A stretch of DNA of 56,037 nt from Apophysomyces variabilis (lineage: Eukaryota > Mucoromycota > Mucoromycetes > Mucorales > Mucoraceae), in assembly GCA_002749535.1 (NCBI GenBank), contig MZZL01000408.1:2573011-2629047 (forward strand), given 5' to 3'. The notes beneath the pieces are model-generated. The model did not search any database and was not told where the DNA came from. It saw only the letters and a program-made list of their open reading frames with translations. Shown piece by piece: positions 23,101-35,039 of the stretch. Numbering within the stretch: the first letter of the stretch is position 1; each line of letters opens with the position of its first letter. A program made the position numbers and the translations under genes.

Positions 23101-25633
23101 TGTCCGCTGTGGTGTGATAGATCGTCACAGTAGAGCCTATTGATACACCAAACATAACCGAATCTGTGGCTAGTTGATGCAGCAACACCGAAGCAGTGTT
23201 GGCTGACCATCGGTCTGCTGCAAAAATGACTTCAGCTGCTCCATTCCATTCAAACTTTTGTTTTCCTCGATAGACGATATTGTCAAGACGACCATACTCT
23301 TGAAAACGGATCTCCCATGTATATACGCTCCTGCACGAAGAAGATACACCAAAAAGCAAGTGTAGATCATTCAAGGAATCCATGTAAAGCGCAGATAAAC
23401 CTTCAATAGCCTCGCTCGAATAACACATCTGATATTGCTGAGCATGACAGTCTTGTTGATCAGATGCATAAATCAAGACCTTTTCACCGTCATAAACAGC
23501 AAGATGATTGTCTGTATGTTACATCAGCTTAAAACAGTGCAGATCATATTTCTTTTACCATTATCTACGGGAACTGCTAATATGACGGAGGAGTTTATTT
23601 GGATAGAGCTGTCCAGCTGTAACCTAGTGGTTAAGCGTCCCCCGTTCTGCAGGTCCATTAGAGGATGACCAAATAAAATCTTAACAAACTTACCTCCCGC
23701 AGCTCGTATTTCCACACGTTAGTCTGGCCATCAACTCCTATAGTACAAAACCGACTATTTAAAGATTGGTGTATACCAGTGATAGTGCGTTGATGACCGA
23801 GCCAAGTATATTTCAAGTTAAGCCGTGCCGGGAACAGCGTTGTATCGAGGAAATCTACAAGATTCAGGCCATAGCATCGTACCTGGCCGTGTGGATTTCG
23901 AGCAAGTACCGAAAGCTCCACTGGTTTAATGGTGGCTAGCGATTCGTGAATATCAAATATTAGCCATCTTCTGAAGACTTACAGGAAGATTGCATATGGG
24001 TATAATCGTGCAGCACTTGTACAGGCTCCAGAAAATATACAACGTCTACAGGATCTATTGCTTGAGCAACACGCAGCACTACGAATACTCTAGGGATCCT
24101 TCTTGGGAAAGCATTGAGGTGCTATGCAGACACAGAGTCAGTGAGACCAAGCTTCGCTCCTTTCTTTCATTAGTACCTGGATGCCCCAAAATGTGAGTGA
24201 TCCATCTGGCTGGATCCGAAACAGCAGATCTGGTGTGTCGCGGACCATGCTTCGCACACGTTCAATCCGCTGATCCAAGCGATCGTTGCGTGTATGGCGG
24301 AACTGCGCGTAGATAGCATGCTGCAGTTCATCAGTGTCAATGTAATGTATTGGAGAAAAGTCTTCGCTATGGTCCATGTAAGCTGAGTTGCCCTCTTCAG
24401 AAGTCGGTTCAGCTGTCACCAGCGATTGACTTGGATCGATAACAGCACACATATATAGCATATAAGGTTTGTTCAGATCCACGGGGCTCCAGAAGCGACC
24501 AATCCCATCACGCGCCATTGTAAACAGCGTGCAATCATCCTTTCTGTATTACATTATTTTTTAATACTCAACGGTAAATCGATGGGCTTACTGGTCAGAA
24601 GATAGAAGCTTTCGCCATACAAAATGCGTAACATGTCGTGGATGGGATAAGTAAATGAACTTATATTCTACAGCATGCGCTTCATTAGCCGTGTCCAGCA
24701 TAAAGAGAGAGCAAACGTACGATTGTCACTGCCACAATGCCATATAGCCAACAGCCGGTCATACTGATTAGATTACATCAATTTTCTGCTGTATGTCCGT
24801 CCAGTTTATCGTTGTTTCGGTTTACCTGTCCCATAGTGGCAAACATATCAGAATTTGGCTCGAATTTGGCCATAATAACGCATGCCGGTAGCCTGTACCT
24901 CAATAAAGTCAAAAATTGCCATGACTTGCCTTTACGACAACTTACTGAGTCGACCAAACTGGTTTCCAATCACCATCCAAACATTGCCAGACAGCCAACT
25001 GGGCTCCCGCCACCAGAAGACGACCTAGCGGCAAAACTCTCAGACCAGATCATTGCTGCATTGCATGTATATTACCATTAACGCTCCAATCCAAACAACA
25101 GATATCGCTATCTGTGTTCATACTCGTATCGCGTATCCAAGGTCGCCGATGCTGTTAGCAAAGGATAGTATCGTTAGCTAACCAAATTAAAACCCCATAT
25201 ATGCCAATCTGATACGATACCTTACTGCCGCTTGTTTCGTCAAACCGAAAGATAGTAATTTTATTCTGTTGTGCTATAGCCAGCTGATGAACAAGGCGAG
25301 TTGAGCGGCCGTAGCTATTGAGTGTACGTGCTATATCATTTTACCTGGCCTGTACGAGAATTTCCAACCACTGCTGTTGTCGTACCAGAGCTAGTATTAT
25401 TCCCCGACTTTTCATACTGATCCAGGGCTATTATTTGAACGAGTTTATCGGGCTCTGCATAGACGACGACCTTGGAATCAGTTGCGTAGGCCTGGTGGGA
25501 TATTGTATGAAATGAAAATGTGTCAGACTTTATAGGCAATGCCTACCGTGTAACGGTCTTTTTTCCAGGTAAATGTATGAATGGCATGTTTGTATGGGTT
25601 CACTTGCCCGCAGCATTCTTGCTCCAGGAACAT
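17101..25633 (-). CDS. RAV1: RAV1/DmX-like V-ATPase assembly regulator (Rabconnectin-3 alpha family)
   Basis: Large scaffold of the RAVE complex, which promotes V1-Vo assembly of the vacuolar/endosomal proton pump. It is one long minus-strand gene with many short introns, roughly 2,300 residues (estimate). The start is set at 25633 because the N-terminus, M-x-L-x-Q-x4-G-x-V-N-P, aligns with the DmX start MNLHQVLTGAVNPG. WD40 repeats follow (for example 23921-23700, HQRTITGIHQ...TNVWKYEL; 24518-24160). The Rav1p C-terminal signature spans about 21415-20600 (DPVGCTLFYLALRKKTLL, FLANDF, RWQTAASKNAFVLLGRQRY, FFLLADKLKDAV). A second WD40 array ends the protein (17574-17170: GHDSGAYAIAYEPSNHLLFSGG; AHHSRIRSIAI; IWDVSTYKQRH). 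Five DLF motifs occur at about 20530-20380. The last splice and the stop at 17103-17101 are less certain. Confidence 0.9.
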
Positions 25634-26037
25634 GAGTGGTACGACAAAGTTCAAACGAGCGTTTCATGCACCGCACTCTCAGCATGTCAATCGCCGTTGA
25701 GAAGTCACGCAGCGTATGATCGGAGCAAGTCGATGTTTGAACTGATCAACTGTCAAATTTAATCTGCATAACTTCGCTAATGGGCCAAGATATTGAACAA
25801 AAGCTATCAAATCCTCGCCATCGTTGATGGACAATTTATAAATTTTCTGTGCACGGAATAAAGCTATACAAATTTGATGAGTTGGGCGACTTATGACACC
25901 TGGAGAGGTTCAGCTTTCATTTTTATGGCGTCTATTGAGGAAAGTTCTTTCGACCCTTCATTTGGCTACTACTTACTCAGCATAGAGAGCTTTCCTGCAA
26001 AAGAGCTTAGTAGTGTGGAGTAACCCAAGTCACGGCT
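25634..26037. other. RAV1 5' flank
   Basis: About 400 bp separate the RAV1 start codon from the inner end of the right repeat arm, so the RAV1 promoter either lies wholly here or extends into the repeat. No TATA box or clear motif stands out. Confidence 0.5.
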
Positions 26038-28105
26038 GCAGTCCCTGTTTCCTGCACTTAACGCTAAGAAAGGGACGCTTTGCTGCAGCACGCAATCCTG
26101 TTGACTGAGTCGAAGAAGCGGACACAAGGATGGTTCATGAAATGTCTCGGGTAGCAATGAATGTTCAATTTCATGCCATGAAGATTGCGTTCACTGAGCA
26201 TAGTAAGTTGATTTTTCTGTTTTACTGTCTTTGTCGTACCTCGTTCTTATACTTGTATAAGATATCTCGAACCGGCAATTTATCATACTAAATTTCATGG
26301 CAAGCTTGTCAATGGGAACATTTAGTTGTCTTTGCTACAAGCAAGGACATTAGCACGTTGCTCAAAAGAATGGAAAGACAGAAAATTTTCTAAATATTTC
26401 CTTATATCCAGAGGGCTCGTGACAGATATGAAGGCGCAAATAAACTCTCCCAATATTTACTACTCGCTTTTTCCCAGACAAACTGTTTCAAGACAATATG
26501 TATTAAGAGAGGTACAATAAGAAAAAAATGGATGAAGGATATATTGAAATATTTATTGACCTGACTGATGGAATATACAATTGACGAATGAAAAGGTGTC
26601 CTCTACTACTACCCTATGACTACCATGTTTGACGGGAACGCGCCTCTACCAAGCTCAAACCCGTCCGCCAGCCGATCCTTAGGACGCGAGAATCTCTTGA
26701 AGCATTGGCTAACTCCACTAGTGCATACCAGTACAACACAGAATTCAAATGCATTGTGTTAACTGGTTACCTTGATGTGGAGCTAGCCATGCCCCAAAAG
26801 ACTCCCTGCCGGCTTCTGGGAGCCGGTGTCCTAAAGATCCCGCACAGCCAGCTCCCAATAGAGGAACTGACCAGCCATAATGACCAAGCCAGGTCACCAT
26901 GACCTTGCACCAGCCGGCTTCTCCGGGATCCCAGAGAAACTAGCCGGTGACAAGGATCAAGACAAACACAAGCCATGAAGCACAAACAGGACTTACAGCC
27001 GATCCACCAAGGCATCACCGCGCACCTTCCTTTGTACGTGTCTGACGAGGACCTCTACAGAAATGAAAAAAAAAAGTTAAGACCTGATACAGTGTGGATG
27101 CCTGTTTTTGTTGTGACATCCACACTGTATCAAAGCCGATAATTATAAAGAAGTATTAGTATAAAGTTGTAAGACTGTAATATCGATTTACCTTTACATG
27201 TTGTTGCTTATACTGTATGCCCAGTGACACATACGAAGGTGGGGTAACGCCAGCGGTGAAAAGGAAGCCTGCTGTGCTTCGACTTGCGTTGTCTGATCCT
27301 GCTAGCTTCCAGGTCTTCGCTCGGTCGAGGTTAATTCACTACCCTAGTTCCGATCAAGCCTTAGGGCTCAGGGCCTAAAGACCTAACCCTAGGCCCGAGT
27401 ACAGGCCGTACCATAGCCCATGCCATAGGACCGTTCGCATAGGACCGTTCCATAGACCTGTAACCCTTAGGCCCGGACCCTAAAGGCTTGGTGCCAAACC
27501 TTCCCAACAAGTGTCAGGAAAGTTTAGCTCGGAACCAGGACAAGGATGCCGCCAACGGGTTCGCCATAGGGGTTCGATGTACGCCATAACACCAGAGAGA
27601 GATAGAGCGACAAGGATGGGCAACAGAAGAAATAGCTTGTTTGTCTTGGGTAGCGGTCTTTGGAATGCTTTATTTTCTTGTGTTCTTGTGTTCTTGTTTG
27701 TCATTCTTTATGTCTTTGAGCCCATCCTTACGCTTGTTTGCAATCTTGGTCGTCTTCTTTTCTTTACCGGATCGGGTAGCGGCTTTCTTGCTGATATATC
27801 TTGCTTATGTATCTTGCTAGTAGATGTTGCTTGTGCTTGTTTTCTTTGTCTTTTTCTTCTTTTTTACTGTTCTTTTGCTTTTTTTCTTTTATTTTCTTTT
27901 ATTTTTTTCTTTTTTTTTCTTTTGTTGAGAGTTTTTCTGTTTTTCTTTTTTTTTTTGGGTTGGGGGGGAGGAGGCCTTTTTTTTTCTTTTCTTTTTGTGG
28001 GGCTTCTTCGGTTTTTGCTTGCTTAATTATCTTGATTGCCTTGACATGAAAAGATGGTAGAAAAAATATGGCGGGCTTGAGGAGCAATGCGACTAGGCCA
28101 TCCAA
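26038..28105 (-). repeat. 2.07 kb inverted repeat, right arm
   Basis: Reverse complement of 1-2068 (see the left arm). The inner edge, where similarity stops, is at 26038-26046 next to the RAV1 5' flank. The outer edge may continue past 28105, because the left copy is cut by the window start. No protein is recognised. The frames at 27511-28026 and 27801-28049 run through the pyrimidine-rich tract. Confidence 0.9.
27086..27131. repeat. Perfect 15-bp hairpin inside the right arm
   Basis: Mirror copy of the hairpin at 975-1020: identical 15-bp arms and 16-nt loop. Confidence 0.8.
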
Positions 28106-29535
28106 AGCACTACAATAGTCTGGGTGTACACCTTTGAGGCCAATCAGAGAACTTGAAGTAGAATAAAATGGTGGAAACCAATAGCTTGACATAAGTAGCT
28201 GCAAAGAGCAGTACTTCCTTAGATAGTTGTGGGCCTTTCAGAACGGTTAAACACGGTCTCAGAGATGATTAGATGCATACCTCTTTCTTATTAAAACCAA
28301 CATAAAAGCCTTTCTTTTTTGAATATTAGCACCACGGCTTTGCTTTGAATAGGAAAGTATGTAGCATGCAGACCAGATGAAGGTGCCAACAGAGTATATT
28401 GTTCAACCATCTTCACATTTTGACATGGAAGCATCGAGGGATGTCATATTGATGTCCGCAGTAAAAAAAAAAATTGAAACAAAGGAGTAAGAAGAGAGAT
28501 TTTGCGATAAACGATGGTTTTTAAAGGTACGCTTGTGCTTACTGGGTCGTTTCTGTCCAATTATTTGCCATACATACACAATGCTTTTCTTCCTTTGCTT
28601 TCCTCATGGTGGTATATCTTTAGTGTTGTGAGTGTCTTGCTTGTAGAAAAAATATGTACGTTTACTTTGACAGAAGCTGTACGCCACAGTGGCACCTCTG
28701 CGTAGATCAACTTTGTCATATCGCGTATGTAGCTGGTGAACCTTTCTCACCACGAAAAAAAATAAATAAATAAACGACTAGATCATTTCTTGGACTGAAA
28801 GTGTATATTTCCTTCCATTCATTGCTCAAAGTCGACACTGTGCATATCAGAGCTTGATAGTTTTATTTTCCGGTATCGGCTATCCGTTATCGCTTTTTCC
28901 TTTTATGACATGGCAGTAAATGACCATGAGTGACCATTCTACCGGGTTAAACTTAAAAATAAGTTTGACATTTGTCGTTTCTGTGAATAACTGTACTTCT
29001 TTACTTCTATTCCCTCCTAGAAAGGTAAGGAAGGAAACAATAAGAGACGTTCTTTGTAACCCATAAAGAAGACATGGAAAGTGGATGTCATTTCACACTC
29101 TTTTTTTTTGTTCATCAATGGTAACTTAATATCGCTCATTAACAAATTTCCTAAAGCAGAAAGCGGTATTTTTCACATGATTTTGATTTTTGCATTGATG
29201 GCATTGAGAAATAAATAAACCTTTTAGATACCGATGACTGCAAGAAAAATTATCAAAAGAAAAGTAAAAGAGACGAAAAGAGAGACTGCCCTTTTTACTC
29301 AAATAAAAAAAGTAGAATGTCTTTTATAAGGTTATGTAATGTACTGAGGTGTGTGTGGCGTTGGGACAAACTGAGATCGACGTAGTGGGCAAGACAGAAT
29401 CATCTCTGGGGATCATGCGCAATGTCACCGAACTCAGTTCGGAACCCGGGAATAAGGGTCAGGCTACACAAAAGAAGCATGACTGTTTTGAATGAAAAGA
29501 TATGATGACCATTCCAGAACCAAAAGACATTGCAA
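28106..29535. other. Gene-poor DNA up to the assembly gap
   Basis: AT-rich, with only short frames. It contains copy 1 of dispersed repeat B (28806-28985). Nothing else is supported. Confidence 0.5.
28806..28985 (+). repeat. Dispersed repeat B, copy 1
   Basis: Shares about 180 bp at high identity with 46236-46405. The common core runs from CTCAAAGTCGACACT through GCATATCAGAGCTTGATAG and TATCCGTTATCGCTTTTTCC to ATAAGTTTGACATTTG. Weaker similarity may extend about 40 bp further. It has no coding capacity and no clear terminal repeats. It is probably a worn piece of a mobile element. Confidence 0.8.
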
Positions 29536-29792
29536 NNNNNNNNNNNNNNNNNNNNNNNNNNNNNNNNNNNNNNNNNNNNNNNNNNNNNNNNNNNNNNNNN
29601 NNNNNNNNNNNNNNNNNNNNNNNNNNNNNNNNNNNNNNNNNNNNNNNNNNNNNNNNNNNNNNNNNNNNNNNNNNNNNNNNNNNNNNNNNNNNNNNNNNNN
29701 NNNNNNNNNNNNNNNNNNNNNNNNNNNNNNNNNNNNNNNNNNNNNNNNNNNNNNNNNNNNNNNNNNNNNNNNNNNNNNNNNNNNNNNNNNNN
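29536..29792. other. Assembly gap (257 N)
   Basis: A run of 257 undetermined bases. The right flank is a short tandem repeat, which probably caused the gap. Frames drawn across the gap are meaningless. Confidence 0.99.
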
Positions 29793-29803
29793 TACAATCA
29801 TGG

Positions 29804-29880
29804 TCGCAGTAAAGGTAGGTACTTCAAATAAGGTAAGTACCGCAGCATAAGGTAAGTGTTTCAATGCAAGGTAAGTGCGG
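29804..29880 (+). repeat. Degenerate 18-20 bp tandem repeat (AAGGTAAGT core)
   Basis: Four successive units begin AAGGTAGGT or AAGGTAAGT, spaced 18-19 bp apart, right after the gap. The array probably extends into the N run. The core happens to match a splice-donor consensus. Confidence 0.7.
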
Positions 29881-30132
29881 GGAAATAAAGTGGTGGGTAG
29901 AATTAAAGAAGGGATGGGGTGAGATGGGGTGCGGTAGGCTAGCCTACATAGATTTGTAGAAGCTTTCTTTGAGTGTGTCTCCAATGCTTTGAGATATTGA
30001 ACATGAGAAAACTCATGTACTGACTATGAACACATTAACTTGAATGCAATAGGTGGCAATTTCTTTCTAGTGTTATAGGTAAGTTTTGCTTATTTCTCTT
30101 TTCTTTCTGTTGGGAAGCCGCCCTATTCTGCT

Positions 30133-30340
30133 ATGTCTGTTTTCTCTTCTCGTCCTTTTCGGTCACTCCTCTGCTGGAAACAAGCGTTCAGCACCAGTGC
30201 GAAAGTTCTAGGTATGAAAGCAACGCGTTTTAATTTGATACTACTTTCTTTCCTCCTCGTTCTCCTATTATACAGGTTTTGCCGGTGTCAAGGCGCCTTG
30301 CGAGCCAGGAAAAAGCAAGCTATATTCATTCAGTGATTAA
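30133..30340 (+). CDS. Small probable mitochondrial protein, two exons
   Basis: Not recognised by family. Exons 30133-30211 and 30276-30340 join in phase across a 64-nt GT-AG intron with a strong pyrimidine tract, to give only 47 residues. The N-terminus is rich in Ser, Arg and Phe, lacks acidic residues, and reads MSVFSSRPFRSLL...QAFSTSAK, the pattern of a mitochondrial presequence (R-x-F before STS is a classic processing site). The remaining about 20 residues (GFAGVKAPCEPGKSKLYSFSD) are polar. It could be a very small inner-membrane complex subunit, or the first exons of a longer gene or a retained fragment. Without homologues the call rests on the intron and the presequence. Confidence 0.4.
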
Positions 30341-32726
30341 AGCGCTTTGGTTCTTTTTCTATTTACTGTATGATTGTCATGATAATTTCCTGCTTAATAA
30401 ATAGTTTAATCTATGAAGAAAAATAACGCATGTATTCCGTATTCCTTCTTATTGCATGGTTCAGACCGCCATTAAATGACGTATTATGTCTTGGATGTTT
30501 ACTTCAAGCCGAAAAAATAATAAGCCAATCTTTGTGTAATATATCACGAACCGTCTCGTATATACGTGCTATATCCGATAGTGTTAAAGCATCTCTAGGT
30601 TTGATTGATAAATGAAAGACTATCATAACCCTTACCGCTCAGCCTGGAAGACCTATACATGCCGAGGAAAGCATAACTACAACCCCCCTTTCATTGGATC
30701 TTAAATAATTTTCAACCTTTGAGAAGCTGAATGCCCTAGCACAAAGTTGTTAAATTACACAGTAAACTGGCTCCGCAGATCTCCGTATAGTCTCCACATA
30801 TATCCACTTTGTCCCCACCTTTCCCATAATATCACATCCTGTTTGCAGTTGACCCTGTTGGTGTAGCACACAATTTCCAAGATATTTCGAGTATCTCCAA
30901 CAATCTACTAGATTCTCAGGTGGCATTTCATACACAAACAGGCAACAGTTTGTGTTCGTCAGACTATATACAGAGAAAAAATCTCAATTTTCCCATGGAC
31001 TTTATCCTTCTGTGTTAGAACACGACTTGAAGACAAAAGCACTTTCTAGGGACATGGCAGGTGAACACATCATCCTCGTAAATATGGAGGAATTGGTAGA
31101 TCTATCAAAAGTTGTGGTTGACTAGGTCATGGACGACTTTGATCTTCCTGATGAGTTACCATGGAGAAAGCAGCCAACTAGGGTCAAACAGTTCGGGTAC
31201 CGACTATTGGAGGGGAACTCCTCAAGTATATTCCCTCTCGGAAGATTCCATAATAACTGGGGAGCCAGAGTATTGATTAAGCAAGTATTTTCAACGGCGA
31301 CAAGAGAAAATTAAGCGTGTGGGCCAAAAGCAAACCAGTCTGTAAGAAGACCTGAAAAGCAATGGTAAGCTAACTGAAGTTTTCAATATATTTGACTGTC
31401 TAATGACCAGAGCAATCAAGGATTTCAGCTGGCTTTACAACGGACAATAGCAAGCAAGAGCAAGAGCAAGACCATCAAGATGAAGAAATAGCCGTTATCA
31501 AGACGATGAAGATGATACAGACCTCACTGACACTGAGAACAACAGCAGCGAAGAAGTTATCGACACAAAACTTAGGCTACTTCCAGTTAGCAAACGAAAG
31601 GGTCAATAGCTTCGGGAATCAGCTATTGCCCGTAGCAAAAGAAAAATACTATCTGTGATGTTGCAAAAAGTAGTTTAAAACAATAAAATACTCTCCTACA
31701 CAAATAATGTGATTTTATTTTACGGAAAAACGTGAACCTTATAGCGTAAACCGCTAAAATAACTAACTAAACCAGACGGCAGAAGACATGGAACAAAATT
31801 TACAGAAATGGATCTGGCGATCTCCAGAAATCCTCCAGCACATCTCCACTTGTTCTTCATTAAAATCTCCAAATTACTTCCATTTACGTATTAAAATTGG
31901 AGACAATTTTCAAATCTGTTTTAGAAGAAAAACGTAAATTGGCAGGGAATTTTATGAAGATTATTTTCCGTAGTGTGAATACATCTCGAAGACATCAGTC
32001 CACCAAAGCGTACGAGCGACTTTTGAGATTGACCCCAAATTCTTTTATTACTTTAGATTGCTAATATATGATGGAATTCAATACGCAATATCTTCATTGT
32101 TCTCGAATACTATATTACTAAGAATCCAGTTCACAATTTCATAGAGTGTTTCCATATAGCATGGTTGTTGTCCAGCCGCTCACTTCACCTGTTGCTTTAT
32201 ATACGCTGCTTGTAGTTGTTTTCTCGATTGTATCCCTATCGATCTGTCGCCCCAGGTCAGACTGACCGTCAAGCAGCGCATGATAGGCATGTTTCCAGCT
32301 GAAATTGTTGCTAAACTGCAAGCCATGAGGTTGTATGCTTGCTGATGGATGGTCTGTTAGTTGGGCTAATTGATAGTAGATCTAACTGATGATCAACCTT
32401 TTTTATTTAGTGATATGAACATACCATATTCGTGATTGGACATATTGTTTGTCTGAGAATGATCGTCTGGCGTGAGCGAAGTCTTGGTGCGCCTCCATTA
32501 TGGTTAAAGAGAGTGTATTGTATGCACGTGGCTATGCATGAGTTTGCAAACATCCTACTATTATCTGCATAATCTTCTCGCGCAAACCTAATATAAGTCA
32601 TGATAAGTTCATAAATACTTGTATTGACTTATAAACAACCGGCGATTCTCGAGAAGGAAGTTATACAGGTTCGTTTTGTCGCTTGCACTAAATTGATGCA
32701 ATGAAAATTCATAGCAACGCAACCAA
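30341..32726. other. Gene-poor interval
   Basis: Only short broken frames. Around 31129-31660 there are stretches with protein-like composition (DDFDLPDELPWRKQP; an acidic run near 31500) interrupted by stops, perhaps the remains of a transposon gene. No family is recognised. Confidence 0.4.
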
Positions 32727-32901
32727 CACTACGGGAAAGAAACGTTGCGAACGTCGCAAAAAAGTCGCATGTCGATATATGATATGCGACTTTTGCGAGA
32801 TTTATGCGGCCTTTGTTTACTCGAGCTAGGCGACGTCTGTACGAGTTGTATGCGTTCTATATAATTTATGCAACCTATGAGACTTTTTTTTTCCTACGGT
32901 G
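32727..32901. mobile_element. Putative MITE with central hairpin
   Basis: The left end CACTACGGGAAA and right end TTTCCTACGGTG are an imperfect 12-bp inverted repeat 175 bp apart. Inside, TCGCAAAAAAGTCGCAT (32754-32770) faces ATGCGACTTTTGCGA (32784-32798) in a near-perfect hairpin. The outer motif resembles MITE family A (CACTATGGGAAA). No target duplication was established. Confidence 0.45.
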
Positions 32902-32987
32902 CAATTTAGGACGACCTGGTGGAGCGAGGTACGTCGCTAACCGGTGATACTAAGATAGTACAGCAACTTCGCTCAATAACTCAACAG

Positions 32988-33553
32988 TCAACTAAACATT
33001 TTCAAGTTGATACGTACTTTCTCAACTAGATCGCTGTTCACTACATAAGGTCTAGCATTTCTTATATTTCTCATCTCTTTGACCAGTCGTACGCAAGTAA
33101 GTTCTGCGTCATGACGATCTGGAAAGGCATTCATCAAGTAGACGTTCCTCTCTGCACCAGCAACAAACGATCCAATCTCTGTGGAATCCCCTGCAATATC
33201 CAAAGTAATTCTACACAGTGTTTGAGATTGGATTTAGAGATAGTACATCATTTACTAACGGCTGAATAGGCTCACTGAACTGCTCAACGTCTAATATTGA
33301 TTCATCATCAGATAGCAGGTTCCGATCGTCATCGCTTGCACATGCAATGCTGCCGGCAGGCTCATTTAAAGCTCTAAATAAGACTTATTAGGAAAAGAGA
33401 TCTGTTTATCAACAAACCGGATATGTAAATTGGTAGAATCATGCAATGGATAGGCGTCTTTCAAACGCGTTTCTTCTTCGCTCCAAGTCTGGGAACGGAA
33501 AGCGCTTAATCTCATACTTGGAAAAAAAAGCTTACCTTTTCTGTAAACTTCAT
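32988..33553 (-). CDS. Hypothetical acidic protein with SANT-like start
   Basis: Unrecognised. Reading the minus strand, exons begin near 33553 (MKFTEK), then TWSEEETRLKDAYPLHD, then an acidic segment (SDDDRNLLSDDESILDVEQF), then GDSTEIGSFVAGAERNVYL ending VRINLKMFS at 32988, joined by in-phase GT-AG introns, about 155 residues. The TWSEEET motif is reminiscent of the first helix of Myb/SANT domains, but the rest of such a domain is missing. An extra 5' exon from 33687 (KRRRP basic cluster) is possible. It may be an accessory open frame of a neighbouring CACTA-type element. The function cannot be stated. Confidence 0.4.
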
Positions 33554-35039
33554 TTGCAGCTGGGATCCCAAACAGAAACCATAGAACGTATCATATGAAT
33601 TTTAGCGATGAAAAGACATTATAACCCTTATTTTGCAATATTACCAGGCCGTCTCCTTTTGTTTGTACTATGTGAAGCTGTCGGCATGTTGCAGTGATAT
33701 AGAAAAAAGGGAATGACTGTGAAAATAAAAGAAATTCAATCAATTAATGATTTATTTTCTATTCTTTTGTTTCTTCTTAAATATCTTGTTGCTCTACTAC
33801 ATGAAAGTGGTAAGAGAGCCGTTTTCAGCAGCTTATGTAAACCACCATTTCCTAGGTAATGCCACTCTGTTTTGCTCTCTCGTAATGTTCTGAGTTTGTC
33901 GTTTGTCAGTCAGCGATATATAACGATGCTGGTGTAACCAGACGAGAATGGTAATCATAGTAATTATTGATAACAAAGGGTGAAAACATGATATTGCAAT
34001 CACTGAATAGTAATGTAACCACATCAGAAAGTTACGTTAATCCCAACTTTTTTGCACGCTTAAATTTATGTGCCGTCGATACTGCTTGTACAATTGAGGA
34101 CAAGGGCTCTCGTTATCATGGATAATACGTTTGCGTGTCCTTTCAAAGAAAGTATGGCTAAAAAGCCATTTAAAAGCTTGATCGCACTTTGTGCGCTCAT
34201 AAGAGCTTTGCATCCAGACAGAGCGACGCCATATCGAGAAGACACAACGCCCGAAGCTTCCGAACATCTTGCTTATCCAGCAAGTCTGCCTGATATATAG
34301 ACCCATCCAGTTAATCACAGCTGAAGCATGACATTTTCCCACAGTCTTCTGCAGGAGACTCTCAGTTTCCAACGAGATAGAAGAGGAAGACAAAAATCCA
34401 CTTGAGGAGGTGGATATGATCAGTGAAGGTAACGAGTGGCATTTATTAGCCGGGCAACTACCAGATCTTACAGAGATAATAGGAGAGCCAGCGAAGGTAT
34501 ACAGAGTCTCACACTCCTATAAAGATCGAGCTACAATGAGTAAAGTGGAAAAGTTGCTGGCATAATTCGCAATTGACGCAGAGCTTTTGAGCGAGCTATA
34601 TACAAAGCAATTTAATTAAGTGCGCCTTATGATCGACATTAACTATTGTATACATATTAGACTAGTCAACGTTGTACAAAACGCGCTGGAAGATGTCTTG
34701 GCCAGAAATGACCCCGTAACAATAAACGCAAGAAGTCTGAATGCCTTGAATTATCAGATTGGCAGCAGCGCGGGAGAATTAATGCTAGTACGCATCTGGT
34801 GATGAAGTGTGTTCTTAATCCAAAGCAGGCTAATGTAAATATATATATTGGTGAAATAGACGTTTTTGGGGCATACAGTTGGTATTGGTGCTGTCCCTGA
34901 CTTTCCGCTAAGCTACAAAGATGTGTGTTTGGAGACGTTGAGTTTGCTTTCCGTGACACTTGACGCCTAGCTGAACATATTTTCTCTCATTCTCATTTCT
35001 GGAATCATACAATCTTGAACCCAGTAGTAGTTAATCGCG

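Noticed and set aside
23600..23660. tRNA-like phrase (TAGTGGTTAAGCG)
   Set aside because: No cloverleaf, no T-arm consensus, and it lies inside RAV1.
1..28105. Arms as LTRs of a retrotransposon, or ends of a Polinton-like element
   Set aside because: The arms are inverted, not direct, and the interior encodes ordinary host genes, with no reverse transcriptase, integrase, polymerase or capsid gene.
29400..29984. Frames spanning the N run
   Set aside because: They are made of undetermined bases.
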